Positions 11,001 to 26,000 of a stretch of DNA of 64,000 nucleotides are shown here, piece by piece; the first letter of the stretch is position 1; the number at the start of each line of letters is the position of its first letter. The notes below the pieces were generated by a model, which had not been told where the DNA came from, did not search any database, and was given only the letters and a program-made list of their open reading frames with translations. The translations under genes were made by a program, and so were the position numbers. Origin of the DNA: Carettochelys insculpta (Eukaryota; Chordata; Testudines; Carettochelyidae); contig NC_134152.1 in NCBI RefSeq assembly GCF_033958435.1, forward strand, positions 26,138,001 to 26,202,000, given 5' to 3'.

Positions 11001-14000
11001 GTGGTAAAAATGCCAGTTATTTAAGAGTTCTGGATGATAGAATGATGGGTATGAAAGAGTTTACTGTATAACGTTTCAAAAAGCTTAAATTACTGGAGGA
11101 TATGTGCTCAAATTGTACTGTATATAATTCTCGTAACTTCAGAAGCTAAAGAATCTCTGCTCTACTGTTTTTATTGAAAACAGTGGATCAGGCTGAATAC
11201 ATGTATAGCTTATTTGTTATACACCAGGTTACTTTGTGTTACAAACATTGCAAACGGTGGGAGCAGCAGGATGGTCTATGACTCAGAAGATGTTATCACT
11301 ACTTTGGCTGACCATTGTATCTCCAGGTTATTATTGTGATATCCCTTTTTGTGCACTTGCATGTTATCTGCCTTTACTGGAAAAGTAGGAGTCTACACTA
11401 TGTGATTGTCTTACTGATGCTCACTCAGCTGAGCTTTGGATGGTATTTTACTGTTGCAAAGGCTAAAGTATTTAGTGACAAGATATATCTGTGTTCACAA
11501 ATTCAGTGGGAGATTAACAAGGTTGCTTCATGGGAGTGGTGGCAGCAGTACGTCTAATGATTAGAGCAGACAAAGGGTGAATGAGGAAGACTGGACTCTG
11601 TTCCCGATTCTCCATTAATTCCGCAGGGCTTTAGAAAATTTGCTTAATCTTGCAGTTTTGCAGTATCGCTGTCAGCAAAATTAATATTTAATACTTTTTT
11701 GAAACTCAGAGGGACCTTTAGTTAAAAGGGGTTATCCAAGTGCAAAGCATGATTAACTATAGCTGAATGGGTGTTGTGTTTAACCTCAAGAAAATTAGTT
11801 ATTGCTTTACTAAACACATTTCATCTTCATGCATGGCTCCTTTTTGTGCTGAGTAGTTGATACTGCATTGCAATACATGGCTGTGATGTAAGTTTTAGAT
11901 GAAAACAAATTGCATGTGTTTCCTTTCACCTATATTCATCCACAACAACAATCTGTCTGTTGCACAAAACATTTTCTTCCATACTTGCATGTTCTTCTGC
12001 TTGGTCTCTCTTCACGTATTTTTTAACAATTACATTTATAGTTCATGGAATACATCCTTTCTTTTATAGGGAAGGCAGCTTCTGGAGTATTCTGGTGGCT
12101 TGGAACTGGATGGTATCAACTTGTTACTCTGATTTCTCTGTTGAATGTGTTTGTTCTTACAAGGTTTGTGAATTTATTTTTAAACAGAATTTTCTTCCCT
12201 AAATGAAGGATTTGTTAGATTTGCTCTGTAATGGTTTTGATTAAAATGGATTAAATTCTCCTAGTTGAAGAATACAAATGTCTATGAATACGAGAATACA
12301 AATGGAGAAGGCATGCCCTGTGTATGTGGAAAGATTCTATGTGTAGCTTTAGGATCATATGCACTTTAGCAAAAAACCAAAAAGGTGATTTGACAGTATT
12401 CATTGTCATTCTAATAATGGGAGAACACATTTGTGCTACTATATAGTCTCTTCAGATCGTGTAAATCTTTTGCCTTTCTAATCAAAGTTGCACATCTTTC
12501 TGTACAAATCATATATTTTCATTTCAAATATAGAGATACTGGGAGAAGGAATTAAACAGCTAAAAACCGTAAAAACTGTTAGACCACTTACATAGGTTTG
12601 TTGTCCACCTAACAAATTAATAAATAAGCTAAATGAATTTGCCAAATAATTATACTCCAGTATTTTTCAGATGCATTGTCTCTGGCTGAGTCTAGAAAGC
12701 AGAGAACTGTGGCAAAAGATATGCAAATTGTGCACCACAGTTTGCATATGTTTCTCCTCCAGTTCTGTTGGGAGAGACTTTCCTGACATTTAGCGTGCCC
12801 ACACGGGGCCAAATGTTGGGAACGTCCCTCTGCTGGCATATCCATTCTGCCTTGTGGCATGAGATGCACAGGGAATGTCAGCAGACTGTGTCCACTTTTT
12901 CAACAGTGGTCTCAGAAAAGCAGCCACGTTGTTTGGACACGGCAGAACTCTTCTGAACACCTCTGGTCTCTGAGAAGAAGTCCACAGTCTAGCCCAAGCT
13001 TCTGTATAATATGGAGTACAGGGAAAGTGTGTTATTTCTATGTAGCCAAACCATAAGCTAGATCAGCCTAAGATATGATAGGGCAATGTATTTCCCTATG
13101 CTGTTGAATTTTAAACAATATTTTAAACAATATGAAGACACTACTGTAATGTAAACTGATCTTTCCTCTGTCATGAGGTACCATTATTTATACTTCTATC
13201 CTGTGTATTATATTTCATGAGTTGGAATCTGCTTCTTCCTGTATATCAGTAACTTTCATTCCACAAACATCCATGTACATAACTATCTATTTACAGTGAA
13301 AAATATAGAAATCTTACTTACGGAAGTGTAGTAAATATTACTGCTTGTTTACTTGTGTGTGTCAGTTAATGGGTGCAGCTTTGTGGGCCTGACTCTCTCC
13401 TAAGATGCTACATAGATAGTCATTTCAAATTACTAAATACAGTAATTTAAGTCTTACGTGTTTTTTTCTTTTTTGGGGAGAAAAATGTAACTATTTGGGT
13501 TAGATGCCGTTGCTGATTTCAAAAATATCAGCATTTTTGTGATATAATTCACAGAATTGAGCTCTAAATATTTAAAACTAAACACGCAGTTGAAGTTACT
13601 TTCATGGTAGTGCCTCAGTCAATTATAGAACGAAATCAAAAATGATAGACCCATTCCCTGTCCAATTAAGTTATATTTACTTTTCTGTTTCCAGATGCCT
13701 TCCAAAGACTTACAAGTTGTTACTGTTTCTCATCCCACTGCTCTTTTTGCTAGGTATGTGAAGCACTTGTATATTGTTGCTAGTGCAAACTGGTGAATAG
13801 TTAAAACAGATGTATCAAACTAGAATTTTCAGGTGAATTCAATGTTTGTGAAAGATGTCCAGTTAACAGTACAGGAGATGGAAGGTCTGTATGCAGACAG
13901 CAGCATTTTGTGAATTTCCCAACACTGCCTTGACAGTGTGCTTCCCTTCTGAAATGAAAAGAATATGTATTGTTGTGAGAAGGCAGTTCAGTGTCTGTGC

Positions 14001-17000
14001 CCCCCTCAGTATCGAGGCCATCTGTCTGAAGAGAACTAAAGGCAAGCAGTTGTCTATCAGAAACTAGAAGGAGCCCATTAGGACACTTCATATAAATTAC
14101 CTATTGATGATTAGTTAAATAAAGAACTCCAATTGCATTATTGTAGGTTGTGCTCATTGCCAACAGTTACAGTGGCCCAATATTTTCCATTTTAAAACGC
14201 TCACTTTGGTTGCTTGTAACTTCATCTAACTTAAACATTTTGGCTATGTCTGTGCTTGCCGCCTTCTTCGAAAGGGGCCTTCGAATCAGCCTGATCATAG
14301 AATACTAATGAAATGCTCTGATTTCATTAGGCTGTTTCTCCGCATGGCAACTTCAAAGTGTCAAAAAAAATTTTGGGGAGTAAAGGCACTTTGAAGTAGT
14401 GCAGGCACTTCAAAGTGCCCACAGCTACATGGCATACCATCACTTCAGCGTTGCTGGGAGGAGAATTAGCCTAATGAAGTGCTGCAATGAATATGCATTA
14501 GTATTCTCTGATCTGGCTGATTACCATGCCCCCTTTAAAGAAGGGGGCTAGTGTAGACGCAGCCTCTGGATAGAAATATTCCATGTCTGATATCTACTCA
14601 AGGATGAATATTTTAAAATGAAGTTTCACCTAAAGTGGTTTAATTATTTCTGAGAGTAAGGTTAAGGAAACCTACTCCTTGCCATGCTAAAAAAGTAAAA
14701 TCTTACAGATCTAGGAAAGATATTCTATTGCCTCCATTCTTTGGGACAGGGAATTGAGATGTTGCCAGAAGGATTGCTCTAGTGGTACGATAATGCTGCC
14801 TAACCACATAGGTGTTCTGAAGGGTGTTATGCATTAATGTTTGGAAAACACTGGTACTACTATGAAAGCAAAACATAAAAAAAAAATAAGGAAATTAGTA
14901 GTTCTGCATTTGGTGCAGGGATTTGGTGAGCAATAAATAAGATAGAGAACACCTAGAATAATGAAATGAGGAAAAAGAAAAATTGAAGTGTGCCATGCAG
15001 TGCATATTGTGCACTAAGTCATGGGAAGGTATGTGATCACATAAAGATTGTATCTTAATGCATATACAGAAGAAATCTAAGGTTTCTCAAGCAACCTTAA
15101 CTCTGGCATTTCCTAATCCGTGAGTGCTTGGTTTGCAATCTTAACATCTTAATCACAATTTTGTTTAGACTTTTTTAGAGCCCACAATGTAAAGTGCGCT
15201 TTCCAAATGTGACACAGTCCATGTCCTGAAGTAACTGTTTTAAAGTATTAATCAAAATGGTCATGAAATTTTAGATCACACTTCTTATTAAAAGCAATTT
15301 TTTCTTTTCTTTTTCTTTGATTTTCTTGCTTAAGGTATATGGTACTGGGGCTTTGAAGGCTTCCTTTCATTACTGCCTATATTTAGCTGGTCAAGCCTAC
15401 AGCGGCAAACACAAAGACTAGATGAGACTGTGCAGATTCTTAAACCACGTCCTGATTCCTCTTACTATGTTCAGCCTCCACAGGTAAAATATTTAAAAGG
15501 CATCTTAATTCTTGACTACTGGATTTTGCCAATAACTAACCTGTAATCCAAAAATAATGAGGAAACAAATGGGCTTGCCTAATTCTTCTGTGTATAAATC
15601 TTCATATTTTTAGGATACCATACAGTTCTTTGATTCTAGTCATGTGAGTGAACTGGAAAAGCAAGTGGCCTTCATGTCTGACAAATGTCATCACAATGAT
15701 GAAGATTATGGCAAAGTGATACTACAACTGAAGAAGCTTCAGGATCAGGTTGTCCAGATGAATGACAAAAGTGAGATGCTGACACTAATTAAAAATGTAA
15801 TGGGCCAACATATTAAGGAGAGGAAATCTGAGGAAATGGAACATTCAACGGTAAAGGCAAAATGTCTCTCATGGTTTCTTACATTGATTAGTGTACTAAA
15901 CCTCATCCGCATTTATTATCCAAATGACATGCAAGATTGTTTTGTTTGCTCTTTATTTCATATTGAAGAGCCTTTGTTTGAGTTTATAAAGGTAGTTGAA
16001 GCTGTGAATGGGGATTTGAGTGTACCTGGATTTGAAATTATTTAACTGCTTATTTTCTTTTTGTTTGTTTGTTTAAGGGCTATACCAGTACAATAGCAGC
16101 TTTAACTGAAGTTAATATATTTCTTGTGTTGGGTTGTAAATCAGAACTCCACATTTTCAGTTGTCCCTTTCTCTGTTTCAGCGTATGCCTCCTTGCAGTC
16201 ATTGCATTTATTTGAGTTGATGCTTAAAGATTTTTTTCCTAAAGCAGGGAGTACTTGCCTACCAGCATTGGAGGCATAAACTAACTTCCAGGTTTTCTTT
16301 TTTAACCAAGAGGAGGCTGTGGATGTTAGCCTAACATGACAACCTGCCATGTACCAGATCCAAGGCTTCCAACAGCTCTTGAATCTTACTCTTTAGGCAA
16401 GAGGCAGTAAACAGGTGCTACAGGTTGAACCTCTCTTATCTGGCACCCTAGGGTCCTGACTGTTGGTGGACAAGAGAATTTGCTAGACCATGGGAAGTCA
16501 GTATTGTCTAGCACATTACCAACACTTCCACTGCATACTGAGCTGTTGGAAGACATTTATGAGTAAATTACAGCTAAAGAACAGCACAGAACACTGAGAG
16601 CCAGGACTGCTGGCTGTAAACAAACTTCATGGGATCACAGAAAACTTGGCCGCACCTGTGATAAGTGGTCATCCGGCTAACTAAAATCATGTGGGTTACA
16701 GATGTTGCCGGACGAGAGCATTCCGGATTAGAGAGGTTCAAGCTGTCATTGTCTTTGTGTGAGGAAGGGTGAGAGATGGGGACAGAGCTCTGTTTATCTT
16801 GCACTGTCCCACTTTTGTAACAAAAATGGTGGTAAGTATAAAATTACAGCACCAGAAATAATAAAGCAGGCTGTGATTGGATGAAAGCATTTATCTCTTA
16901 CGTAGAGTCAAATGTTCAGTGTAGGCTGTATGTTTTAAAATGTTTGTACTTTTCATTCTGAATATATATGTGTATAAGGCTTTTGATGCTAGGGACAATA

Positions 17001-20000
17001 TTTACTATAGTATACTACCAATAAAATTCTTTCCTTCAGCTCAGTCTTTTGCTCTGACCCTCTGTTAACATAAAAAGGTGATTTTAGTTTCCAGTACTGC
17101 TTAAGTTACTTAGGAATATTAATTTAATTGGTTTTGAATGGGATTTGAGCACCTGAATCAGTGGTTCTCAAAACATTTATCGTTGTGGGCTGCATATATG
17201 CAGTTCTTTGTGTTTGTAGGCCACATCCACACAATATACATATCATATGTATTGCTATGAAGATGTCACATGGGTCACGGCTGTGTGCTGACTGGGCTGC
17301 AAGTGGCCATTGGGTTGAGAATCACTATCTGAAATCGTCAGAAAAAACTCTCTTCAAACATTTGTCATAGTTAACTTTCAGAAACATTACAAATATGATA
17401 GGTTACTAAGTAATAGCCTACAGAAGGCTTCAAACCTTAATCTGACAAACTGTTTTTCCACAAAAGTGGTTTTCATTAGCCCGTATTCCCTTTAATTAAT
17501 CAGCAGCCCAATTTGGTATTAGGCTGTAGCTTTGATGCTAATAAATATAACTCAAGATTTCTGCTGATAGTGCCCCACCAAATGGCAAGCAGTAAGCAGG
17601 TAGTTTTGTCAGCAGTACTGCCCCCTTCTTGTGCTCTCAATCTCACACAGCTATCTCTAAATGGTTAGTCTAATGTAGCACAGCTTGGCATCAAAATCAA
17701 TTGAATTTAAATGGCTAAAGCATGCTTCCAAAAATATTTAATCTTTGGTTTGTATGCACAGAGTATTTAGCATAATCACAGCATAAAATTAATGGTTTTA
17801 CTGAAGATCTTAATGGCAGTTTGACTATCTTGTTTTCAGTAAGTAGAGCATTTGGTTTTTTTTCTGTTTTTAAGACTGATTTTCTGGCTTTACACCAAGA
17901 ACATGAATTGCGCATTCTAGCACTAGAAGATGTTATTGGAAAACTTTCTGCAAAATCTGAGGTACTGAAAGACTTTCCTTCTTGCCTACGTATAATTCAC
18001 AGTATAGCCTACAAAATAAATGGAGTAAATTTCAGTCAGCTACTGAAATGCTGCTTAGTAAACTTCACAGCATTGATCTGGCACCACTCCAGCTATCAAG
18101 TGTAAGTCTGCACTTCCCAAACTTTCATTAAAATTGCCTCCTTTTGTTTTTGAGAGGCTGAAGACAGAAGTTTGTCTGCAGGTGCAGAAAGCTAAAGTTG
18201 TTTAAAGTTTTCACGCTTAATGTCACTACCAAAAAAAGCATTTTAAAAAACCCCTCTTAAATGAATTAAGATTTTTAAAACAAACACGTTACTGCATTAG
18301 GTTTACAAGAAAAATTGTTTGATCCTACTGCCTTTCACTTTCCCTGGAAAATGAAACTTGGAGGGTAAATCCTACTCTACGGCAGTGTTTTCCCAATTTT
18401 ATCTGGCAACAGAACTTTCAAACTTGAAAGAATTTTGCAGAATCCCTAATAAGTTTTATATATGGCTTAATCCCTCTTAGCCTCAACCCCACCCCACCAC
18501 CCCCAGGATTAACCCACCTCAGCCCCAAACCAGCCCTGGGGACTAACCCTTCCATCCAAAGAGGTCTCCAGCCTTACCCGCCTAAACAAACTTAGCCCGA
18601 GTTAGCTCCTCTCATTACCTCACCCAACATGACGGACAAACCTACCTTAGCCACTGCTGCTTCTCTGATCTGGTCCCAAGGGCCCGATTTCATTGGCCAC
18701 CCTATGGCAACGCGAGAGTCCAGTCTCACAGCCAGTGAAAGGCAGAGTCAATGCGGGAAGTGTGGGATCTGTCTGGCTCCCCTTCCAGATAGCCTTGGCT
18801 CCCCCTTGCCCTGCTGCCATTGCCTGTGTGCTGGCTACTTTGCAAGTGAGCGGCTCTCTGTGGCTTCCTGCCCTAGCACCATTGAAATAATGGAAATAAA
18901 TTCAGTTTAACAGATGGATCCCTCCTGCTGCCCTGCCAGCTGTTAAACCAATTAAATTTAGTTCTGCTGTTTTCAGGAGTGGCAGGGCGGAGCTGCAGAG
19001 GAGTCAGTAGTGGCAGCATCTGGAACCGCAAATGACTCCTTAGAGCTGCATGCGACTCCAGAGCCACAGGTTGCCAAACCATGGTCATTTTTTCACAGAA
19101 CCCTTATTTTCACAGGGTTTTCCGTGGAACACCATTTGGGAAACACTACACTAAGGATCTTGTTTTCACAGTAACAATTAGCTTGAGTGCAGTGCAATGA
19201 GGGCAAATTCATTTCAGAACAATTCTCTGGAGTTACATAGGATGATTTGGTTATCAGCACAGAATTCCTAGATTAGCAGAGTGATTAAATTAGCTATTGA
19301 GGAGTTGTAACATCACCACTGTGTCACTAGCTTGAGCATCAGGATCATGCAAGCTTCCACCAACCCACAGCAGGCCTAGGTGTGGACAGGTTAGGGCTAA
19401 CACTGAGTTATAACTCAAACTAACCATGCTGTGAAGACAACCTAATATTCTCATAAGTGTAATACATTTATTTAAATTCCACAGCTGTAGACAAATGAGT
19501 AAATAAAAGCTAGCATCAATGAGTTTTATTTACATTTTATGAAGATTTTTTATTTTGCATTGTAAAAGCAGTCTGGCCCAGTACAACACATTGCTTTGTA
19601 GGGCTAAGGTTTTGCCACAATTATTTTTAGTAAAAGTTATGAAACAGGCAATAAACAAATTCACAGAGCAGGTTATCTTTCCCTAATTTTTACTTAAAAA
19701 ACAGCTGTGACAAAATGGGGAGATAGGTATGTCTAGTACCCACCCCTAGTGTGATCCTAGAGGCCTCTGTCCTCACTATGGCACCTGTACGTTCCAGCAC
19801 TACCATCTCAGAGCTGAAGTGGAAAATGTCACAAGGTCTCTGGAAGTCATGATTTCTGTGACTTCTATGACCTCTGTTACCTAATCTTACTTTGTAAAAA
19901 CAAGTCTATTTGTATTGGCAACAGACTGAATTCTGGTGCTTTGTTTCTGTTGTATGAATGAGAGTTCTGAGATCTCTTGCGTTTTCCTGAAAGTTTCAAA

Positions 20001-23000
20001 CCTAGGATCAGTACTGGTGTCCCAAAATGTGGTGAATGCAGTTTCACCCCCATTGGGAATGGGAACATGTGGCTTTGAAGCTCTTTTGTCTCGTTTATAT
20101 GCTACCCATTCCAATAATATATGCCGCACTGTAATAAGTGTCATGTAATAAAGGAGAGCTAGGAGAGACCCCAGCATCATCTCGTAGGTTAGCTATGTGG
20201 GATCTTTACAGAGTAAGGAAACTTTTAGGCCCCTGCCTACTTTAAATCGAAATCCAGGAACTTATCTCTGACCTCTTGCATGGAAGATTGTGCCAATGAA
20301 CTGGGCCCCTGCATTTTTAACAAAGTTCTATTGAGCTGTATTTGCTGTCCTCTTTTTCTCTGCTGTTTTATGATGGTGCTTTCCATCAGAGTCAGGCCAA
20401 TAAAGCAGGTAATTTGGCACAGTATGGTTTATGCAAATGGATATATAGAAACATTAAACTTACTTGTTTAGAAATTTAATGGGTGTGGCCCAACCATATT
20501 TGCAATCTTAAAGTTAAAGAATACACTTTTTAAAACCAATTTTTCATATCTATCAGGGCATCCAGAAGGAATTTGAACTAACTCAGACAAGAATAGTGAG
20601 GTATGACTACTGTCTATGTCTAATATGTTGCATTTTGAATCCTGATACTAATTGATGGTGGTAGGAATCGTTCACTGAAGTACAATGGTAACTATCCTTT
20701 TCTAATGCCTGTTGTGTGTCAGTTCAATGGTTTTTAAAGTTTTGTTGAAGTGTTTGTCAGCATGTGTTACCTTTTTATACTGTGTTTTAGCAAAGATTCT
20801 AGACATCAGTGCAAGAAGGCCATCTCTGAATTCTGAATAGTCCTATATCCTGCCCTTAGTATCAGACTATTATTTAAGCTCCTTATTTCTTTAGAAGTGT
20901 AGGAGGCATAAATTCTCTATGACTGAGAGGCTGAGTAGGACTGGCCAGAAAAAAGTAAGAATTGTATTTGGCAGAAAAAAAAAAAAATTAGATTTTGGCA
21001 TATGGCTTCATTCTGCATTGGGGCAACTACAAAGCATTCAGGGAAAAAAAATGAGATCCTGACCATTGTCTCCAAAATCCCACCTGTTAGAGCTTTCCCC
21101 CATATATGAATAATACCAAGGCAAAGGGAGACTGATTATAAAGCAGTGGTTTGGACGCTTACATGTGTTATGGGAATCCCTGTGCAAGTTCCTGTTCTGA
21201 ATCAGGAAGAACAGGGATTTGAAGCTGAGGATCCAACATTGTAAACGAGTGCCAAAACTACTGGGCTACAGACTAATCTGGGGTGGTGGCCTCTCCATTT
21301 TTCACTAACATTTCCATCCTAGATCTGAGAAGTTTTTCTTGGCAAAGAATTTGTCAAAATGAACATATTTCCACACACACAACCTCCAGTTTTCAGTAAC
21401 AGGTGTTTCCCAACAAACATCTTAACAAAAAGAATTCCTGACAGCTCCCAAAATTGAAGATTTTTGGAAATTTTTCAGAGACCACTTACAAAGTGTTAAG
21501 CAGTGTATTTAACAAAAATGGGCTTAGAAATAGGTTCTGATTCTAAGAGACTGATGCGGATTCATTATATGTATAAATTTAATTGCATCTACATTGTTTG
21601 ACAGTTATCTTTATTTCTGATTTTTGGATCACATGCTACCAGGACAGAGCATCATTCTTCTCCAAAGCACAAGTATTTGAAAATAAATAGTATTCTATAA
21701 CTGAATGTGCATCACTTTAAATAAGAATTCAACCAATGAAATAGCTTTAGAAGGATATAGTTGATCTATTTCCCTTATATAATTCTCATTGATCTAGTTT
21801 TGTCACATTTGCGTTGTTTTGAATTGCATCTTGGAGACCTGACCTAGTCGTATCCATAATTTAGACCCTGAGTTTGAGTTCCAATAACTAGTTTAAAATA
21901 CTTTAGACTCCACAAGAATACAGTAAAAGCATTATCCAGCCTTAGGATAAATGGCGCTGGCGCTGGAGCTGGGGCTGGCTGCAGTGCCAGGGTGGGCCTG
22001 CTGCCTGGCCATGGGGCCAGCTCCAATAACCAGCACATTTGATTATCCAGCCCTCCCCACCCTCAGCCCCATTCTCCAGTACTGCTGGATAATAAAGCTT
22101 ATAGTGTATTACATGGCAAAATCACGTAAAAAGGCATCAACTCTCATTCTATAAAAACGTTACGGAATCCCACAAACCTATGTCCTAATATTTCATCGTC
22201 GACTAAGTAAAATCCTACAGGTATTTAATTCTAAATTGTATTAACATTTCAGCATATACTGATTTAAAACAGATTTTAGGATGACTATCTTAAGTAGAGA
22301 TATTAATTTGAAAGGACATGCATTGTTAGGATCACAAATTCTATTTTAGGTTTTACCATGATGTTGTTTGTATGTTAGACAAATATCTTAACAAATATTT
22401 GATTTAATTTTAAGTTGCGTTATTTATTCTGACCTCCTTGCTCTTAAATTATGACTTTTGGGCTTACCAGTGAAACTGATGAACAAAATCAGCACCTTTT
22501 ATCCAAGATTAAGCAACTAGAACTAGATTTGGTTCATGTGAAGTCAGAACTGTTACCTCCACAAGTCCTGAAGACCAAGTGTGAGAAAATAGATACAATT
22601 CATGAAAAAGTAAGTTCTACAGTTCCTCACTATGAAACTTGCATTTGTCCATTATGCAATTTTGAATAGAGTCTCCACAGAAAATACACTGTACTCACAT
22701 CTGTTTGATTACATTGAATAAAATACTTTCAGGCAACAACATTATGCTAATTTTGAGACAGTAATGTTTTCTGAAGTAGCAAGTGCTAAACTTATTAGAC
22801 ATTTCCACATAACAAGGGATACATTTAAAACATAAATGGAATTAGACACACAGAGTAAATATATTAGCGATTTTGTGTATAGCTTATACTAGTAACTGGC
22901 ATGTTTATCTGGTGTGTCCAGCTAATTTGTACACATTATAGAAACGCAATAAAACACTGTTGTAAAGCAGTAACATTAACTGCCATCAGCTCAAGTAATG

Positions 23001-26000
23001 TACAGATATAGTAAGTACCTCTTTCTTCATTTGTAGAGTTAAATTTGTAATTGTAAATTGGAACAACATGGAGGAGGGCGGGTTTCCAAAGAGGATGGAG
23101 CTAGGCTGTTGGCATTGGTGGCAGATGTGACAGAATAAGAAGAAGTGGTCTTGAGTTGCAGTGGGGGAGGCCTAGGTTGGATATTGGGGCAGCGGAAGGA
23201 GCTGTTTCACGAGATGGGTGGGATTACCTAGGGAGGAGGTGGAATTTTCACCCTCAGAGGTTTTTAAGGCCAGGCTCGACAAACGCCCTGGCTGGGATGG
23301 TTTAATTGGCGTTGGTCCTGGTTTGAGTAGGGGGTTGGACTGGATCTCCTGAGATCTTTTCCAACTGTAACCTTCTACGATTCTATGGAAGAACTGCTAT
23401 AAGGGTGTAATGTTAGTTTGTGATGTCTATTCTATAGTTGTTGAAAGGTGATTAAATACTTTTTTGGTTGCATTCAAGCACATGACATCCCACATCAGAA
23501 TCTAGGCTCCTATTTGATTGTGGAGGTCATATCAAAATAAATGATGTAGCATTAGAAGTGTTAACTCATATGGCTGGTTAACTGTGAGTAGGCCCTGTGA
23601 CAGAAAGGGCAAAGGGACAGTCACTCCCATGCCCAGTATTTCAAAGGGGCCCACAACTCCAGCCACCACTGCTGCCAGAGCTCTGGGCCCCTTTGAATTG
23701 CTACAGCAGCACTACTGTGTGCAGCTGTGGGGAGGGTGGGGTGGCACCATTGTCTGGCCAATGCTGAGGGCCAAATTTACTTGGCCCTGCCCCTTTCAGG
23801 GCATGAAGCCAGGGCCCGTTATGGCTGTCTGTGTGATATGAAATTGGAGGATGTGTGGTTAATGCAGCTGAGAATCTACACTTGGGACGTATTCATCAGT
23901 CTTCATGCCTATTCTTTCTGAGGACAAGCTCTGTAATAAAGAGAAAACATTTCAACCTTGTTGCATGTAATTTGCTCTTCCTTTTTCTTGGCTTTCATGA
24001 TGCTTCCTTTGAGAAATCATGTCAGCCGGCATGAAAGATCATAAATTTGTGTCTGAGCCCTGAAGGTGTAAATTGCCCATCATTTGACTGCAATTTGTAA
24101 GGCATTTATTTCACACCCAGGTCAAGTGACCAATTTGATTCTTCTTAGCTTTCAGTTTTTGAGCAATCTGGATTTCATACAGATTTGTAGACTTTTTTTT
24201 CTCTTATGATTAAGCAGCTTTATCAACAAAATATAACCTACAACACAACTTGTCTCCTGGTTCAATGCACAGTTTTTGAAATATTCACTTGCGGTAGCTT
24301 AACCTGACTTTCTTTTCTTAAGATTTTAAAAAGGAAGATGGGAATTCTTTATTCACTGACTTCCATAATTTCTCCAGTTCAGAGTTATTTTTTTATTCAC
24401 AATATTTTTACTTCAGTCTTCAACCCGTTTTCTAAATTATTCTATTCAGATTAAGGACCTTCTTCATTTGTATTTTACACTCTGAATTCCAGAGAGGAGC
24501 AGTAGGTGTGGTATTCAGTTTTTAGTGAAGTACATGAAGCTGATAGTATATGTTGAGCAGACAGGGCTGATTATATGGCACTATTTTCTCCGTGCTGCTT
24601 GATCTTTTTATGATTCTGCATGTAAATAAATTACCTCTTGTACTCTTTGTAATTTTAGGTAATTTTCAATTACTCATTTTGATATGCTATTCTCTGTGTA
24701 GCCTAATTTGTCTGCTGATTTCTTTTGTGAAAAGAATGTATTTCACATATTCTCTGGCTCTGTATTTACACAGCCTCTGAATAGCTTCTTGAGGTCCTCA
24801 GTAACTCCATCTGTTTATTGGGATTAAAATAAATTTAGTGATGATGTGGACTATTTTTTGCCAATTTAATCTTTGAGATCACCATATCGTAGGTACTTGC
24901 AATACTGAATAATGTGAGGTGCACTCAAGAAACTGACACTGATAGAACAAAAAAAGGGGTCTTATAGACTCTTTTCAGGTTCATTCCACCAGTTGTTCCA
25001 AAGGGTCCATCTCCAGTGTTACAAGATTCCTCTCCTACCCACTTCTCAAAGGCATGCTGTACCAATGGAGGAGTTTTTACTGAGGTGCTTTATAATTCAA
25101 GGATTTTAAGCCTAGTGGTTACACAACTGTTCATTTATTACTTCAGATAATTTGAGGATTAAATTATTTTGAAAGCATATCCAAACAGTAACTTTAACCT
25201 GTTGATGGATTTTAATAGGTAGATGCCCAGGTCAAAGAATCTGTCAAACTTATGTTTTTTGGTGACCAACAAGAAGAATTTTCTGAATCACTACTCCAAT
25301 GGCTAACATCCAAATTTGTGAGCAAGAGTGACCTGCAGGTTTTGTTGCGAGATCTAGAGCTACAAATCCTGAAGAATATTACTCTCCATATGTCTGTTAC
25401 AAACCAAAAGCCAACTTCTGAAGTAGTAACAAGTGCAGTAAATAATGCAGGGATTTCTGGCATCACAGAAGCGGTAAGCATTCTAAAAGAAATGTTTAAG
25501 TTTCACTCATAAATTTATAGCTATAGTTACATAGGATAAAACTTGTTTTAGATTTTATTACAGTATGTAGTTTGTTGTGCCTAAATAGAACAATTTAATT
25601 TAATTTGATTCAAACAATAAGTTTGAGAGTTTAGAAGTTATTGGCAGTGAAGAAAAATTATGTAAAATGTACAGAATTTGTACCTTGGATAATATCTAAA
25701 GGACTGTCAAGATTTTGTTTTGCTTTTCTATTGGTTCAGAAACAGTTTAAATAAGCTCTTATAAATATTGATTATGGACAGTACTGTGGCTACATTTACA
25801 CAAGATAGTTTTGCTTTGTTGACAAAGCTCGCAGAGCATCTACACTCAAACCCTGTACTTCTGCCGACAGTGTTCTGCCTCTCTGCAATGAGGAATGATG
25901 CCTTTGCCCTGTTTGCTGACCTTCCAGCTGGCCATTCTGTTGAGAGAGCAGCCAGGGAGTCTAACTGCTCTCTATCGACAGAGCAGATTGCACTTGCAAT

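Noticed and set aside
15851..16045. The frame of the SUN1 237-bp exon continues 64 codons past its donor
   Set aside because: The donor ACG|GTAAAG and the in-phase exon at 17875 match known SUN1. The extension has no similarity to SUN proteins and is best read as intron.
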